This document shows, one piece after another, positions 41,225 to 41,330 of a stretch of DNA of 41,330 bases. Position 1 is the first letter of the stretch, and each line of letters begins with the position of its first letter. Origin of the DNA: Gammaproteobacteria bacterium (GTDB lineage Bacteria > Pseudomonadota > Gammaproteobacteria > Immundisolibacterales > JAKLLR01). A program made the translations under genes and the position numbers. The stretch spans positions 1-41,330 of the forward strand of contig JAKLLR010000008.1 in the NCBI GenBank assembly GCA_022014175.1. Direction: 5' to 3'. The notes beneath the pieces are model-generated. The model was not told where the DNA came from. It searched no databases and saw only the letters and a list, made by a program, of their open reading frames with translations.

Positions 41225-41330
41225 AAAAACACTTTGAGTGTTCAGTCCCGAAGGTCTCCGGGAATCCACCCAGGGTCATGCAAAACACCCCTTTCTTCCC
41301 TGGAGCAAGCTCTTCCACTGTCCAGGTCAC
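41225..41330 (-). other. Possible 3' end of an unidentified gene at the window edge
   Basis: On the minus strand a frame is open from the window edge to TAA at 41225-41223, 35 codons ending GTEHSKCF. A second frame is also open for about 28 codons, ending GWIPGDLRD. Neither is recognised, and the fragment is too short to decide whether it is coding. Base composition changes here, from GC-rich genes to an AT-rich stretch (about 41184-41230). Confidence 0.25.
41228..41242 (-). terminator. Weak terminator-like hairpin upstream of fadH
   Basis: On the minus strand AACACT, loop CAA and AGTGTT form a 6-bp stem whose 3' arm runs into a U-tract (positions 41229-41225). The stem is AT-rich and weak. 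It would end a transcript arriving from beyond the window edge and isolate fadH. The 40 nt between it and the fadH start are AT-rich and probably hold the fadH promoter, but no convincing -35/-10 pair stands out. Confidence 0.4.

Overview
The window reads as a GC-rich gammaproteobacterial chromosome segment, probably from the Chromatiales or a related, perhaps sulfur-oxidising, lineage. This placement is an inference. It rests on E. coli/Pseudomonas-like gene neighbourhoods (dapA-bamC-purC; lolC-lolD-comEC-exbB-exbD-msbA-lpxK-ycaR-kdsB), an outer-membrane LPS and lipoprotein toolkit, and a TusA protein beside Bcp and BepA. I found no rRNA, tRNA, CRISPR array, insertion sequence or prophage. 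Almost all the DNA is coding, with very short gaps and many 1-20 base overlaps.

Layout. (1) 1-3490, minus strand: dapA > bamC > MBL-fold hydrolase > purC, with purC cut two or so codons before its end. (2) 3622-5965: bcp (+), tusA-like (-) and bepA-like protease/chaperone (+), with divergent intergenic regions on either side of the bcp/tusA pair. (3) 5971-17722, minus: a diguanylate cyclase and a DinF-type MATE exporter, followed by lipoprotein export (lolC, lolD), DNA uptake (comEC), exbB/exbD, and lipid A/LPS genes (msbA, lpxK, ycaR, kdsB). (4) 17786-24490, plus: cytosolic 5'-nucleotidase, serB, glutathione reductase, two small uncharacterised genes, yajQ, a secreted glycine-rich collagen-like protein and mtaD. 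(5) 24483-36284, minus: a 12-gene run from a peptide-binding lipoprotein, L,D-transpeptidase, two peptide permeases and nagZ directly into moxR, DUF58, DUF4381, batA, batB, batC and batD. (6) 36574-41183, minus: fadH, a 365-residue pseudo-receiver-like protein, and a Ser/Thr kinase whose C-terminus looks like a dead small GTPase.

How they fit together. Most of the window serves the cell envelope: outer-membrane assembly (BamC, BepA), lipoprotein sorting (LolCD), lipid A and Kdo supply (LpxK, KdsB, MsbA), murein peptide uptake and recycling (peptide ABC parts, L,D-transpeptidase, NagZ), and the MoxR/Bat AAA+/VWA system. Separate small themes are sulfur and redox chemistry (Bcp, TusA, glutathione reductase), c-di-GMP (GGDEF enzyme, YajQ) and SAM by-product salvage (MtaD).

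Most worth a second look: the kinase/pseudo-GTPase plus pseudo-receiver pair (36574-39125); the glycine-rich collagen/polyglycine-II-like secreted protein (22308-23153); a probable CTG start codon for kdsB (6726); and the physical merger of a murein-recycling transport cluster lacking an ATPase with a MoxR/Bat operon.
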